The notes under the pieces: model-generated | Database searches by the model: none | The model's input: the letters and a program-made list of their open reading frames with translations, nothing else | What the model was told of the DNA's origin: nothing | Part shown: in pieces, positions 36,707 to 36,943 of the stretch | How positions within the stretch are numbered: position 1 is the stretch's first letter | Layout: every line of letters begins with the position of its first letter | Translations under genes and position numbers: made by a program | Virus record (IMG/VR): IMGVR_UViG_3300015189_000074 | Location: 1-36,943 of that record | DNA: 36,943 nucleotides | Source of the DNA: a virus | Direction: 5' to 3' (one strand)

Positions 36707-36943
36707 ATGAAAAAAACCTCAATTCTTACCCTGTGGTGCGTTGCGATGCTGAGCGGCTGCGCGGGTCTTGGTCAAAGCAACATGAGTCCCGACCAGCTCA
36801 AGGAACTCGCAAAAGACAAGTCGATCGGCGTCATGACCAACGAGGTCTCCGGAATCTGGGGCACGCTGAAAAACAAAGTCGTCAGCGTCGACAAGAGCGT
36901 GCTGGTCGACGGCTCCGTCACCGTCGCGCCGGATGGATCTGTG
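36707..36943 (+). CDS. Phage lipoprotein, cut by the window edge
   Basis: ATG 36707 has GAAAGG upstream. The protein starts with a lipoprotein signal peptide, MKKTSILTLWCVAMLSGC, whose lipobox LSGC places the lipid-bearing cysteine at residue 18. The rest (MSPDQLKELAKDKSIGVMTN and following) is not recognised. It lies 133 bases after the adhesin gene, where lysis or superinfection-exclusion genes would be expected, so a membrane role is likely; 79 residues are visible. Confidence 0.75.
   Translation, partial: MKKTSILTLWCVAMLSGCAGLGQSNMSPDQLKELAKDKSIGVMTNEVSGIWGTLKNKVVSVDKSVLVDGSVTVAPDGSV

Noticed and set aside
1-36943. Integrase, attachment site or lysis genes
   Set aside because: None was recognised on either strand; they probably lie outside the window.

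Overview
The window is most of a temperate, tailed (siphovirus-type) phage genome from a GC-rich proteobacterium. The genes are tightly packed and many are joined by 1-4 base stop/start overlaps. The control region is organised like lambda, and the head, tail and packaging genes are mostly of the HK97/lambda kind. No integrase, lysis gene, attachment site, tRNA or CRISPR array is visible. The left end cuts a leftward gene and the right end cuts a lipoprotein gene, so the element continues on both sides. Host identity is inference from base composition and gene families; nothing here fixes a genus.

Layout. (1) Positions 1-1610: a leftward operon of small unknown genes plus a DUF1566 gene, driven by a PL-like promoter. 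(2) 1618-2746: a leftward lysogeny operon with a short CI-like repressor, an exported staphylococcal-nuclease-type enzyme and a small membrane protein. (3) 2784-8863: a PR-like promoter with twin operators, a Cro/YdaS-like gene, a tR1-like terminator, a CII-like activator, DnaB-type helicase, an HTH replication protein and a possible late regulator in the position of Q. (4) 8864-9103: a candidate late promoter, leader hairpin and terminator resembling lambda pR'-tR'. (5) 9104-18177: HNH nuclease, terminase subunits, ClpP-like protease, major capsid protein, portal (unusually placed after the capsid gene), a collagen-like protein and a head-tail connector. (6) 18179-25037: an accessory block inside the structural operon. 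It has a two-gene reverse-strand HTH module, a mini-copy of the tape-measure N-terminus, glycosyltransferase-like proteins (heptosyltransferase-like, sialyltransferase/GT29-like, two MptE/DUF115-like) and three methyltransferase genes. The block surrounds the head-closure gene. (7) 25037-36573: tail completion, tail tube, tail-assembly chaperones with a -1 frameshift site, tape measure, tip proteins, a J-like host-specificity protein, a tail fibre and a glycine-rich adhesin.

How it fits together. Two exactly matching promoter/operator modules (about 1570-1606 and 2784-2820) probably let one repressor shut both early operons. In the lysogen, the repressor transcript would also make the exported nuclease and the membrane peptide, which suggests a lysogeny-expressed exclusion or nutrient function. 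After induction, early proteins drive replication and a Q-like protein would carry transcription past several terminator-like hairpins through the late genes. The most novel part is the sugar-transfer/methylation cargo embedded between head-tail joining genes, with the collagen-like virion protein or the host surface as possible substrates. Three tail/cargo genes carry apparent frameshifts (about 23,575, 34,370 and 35,505), which could be real decay or sequence errors.
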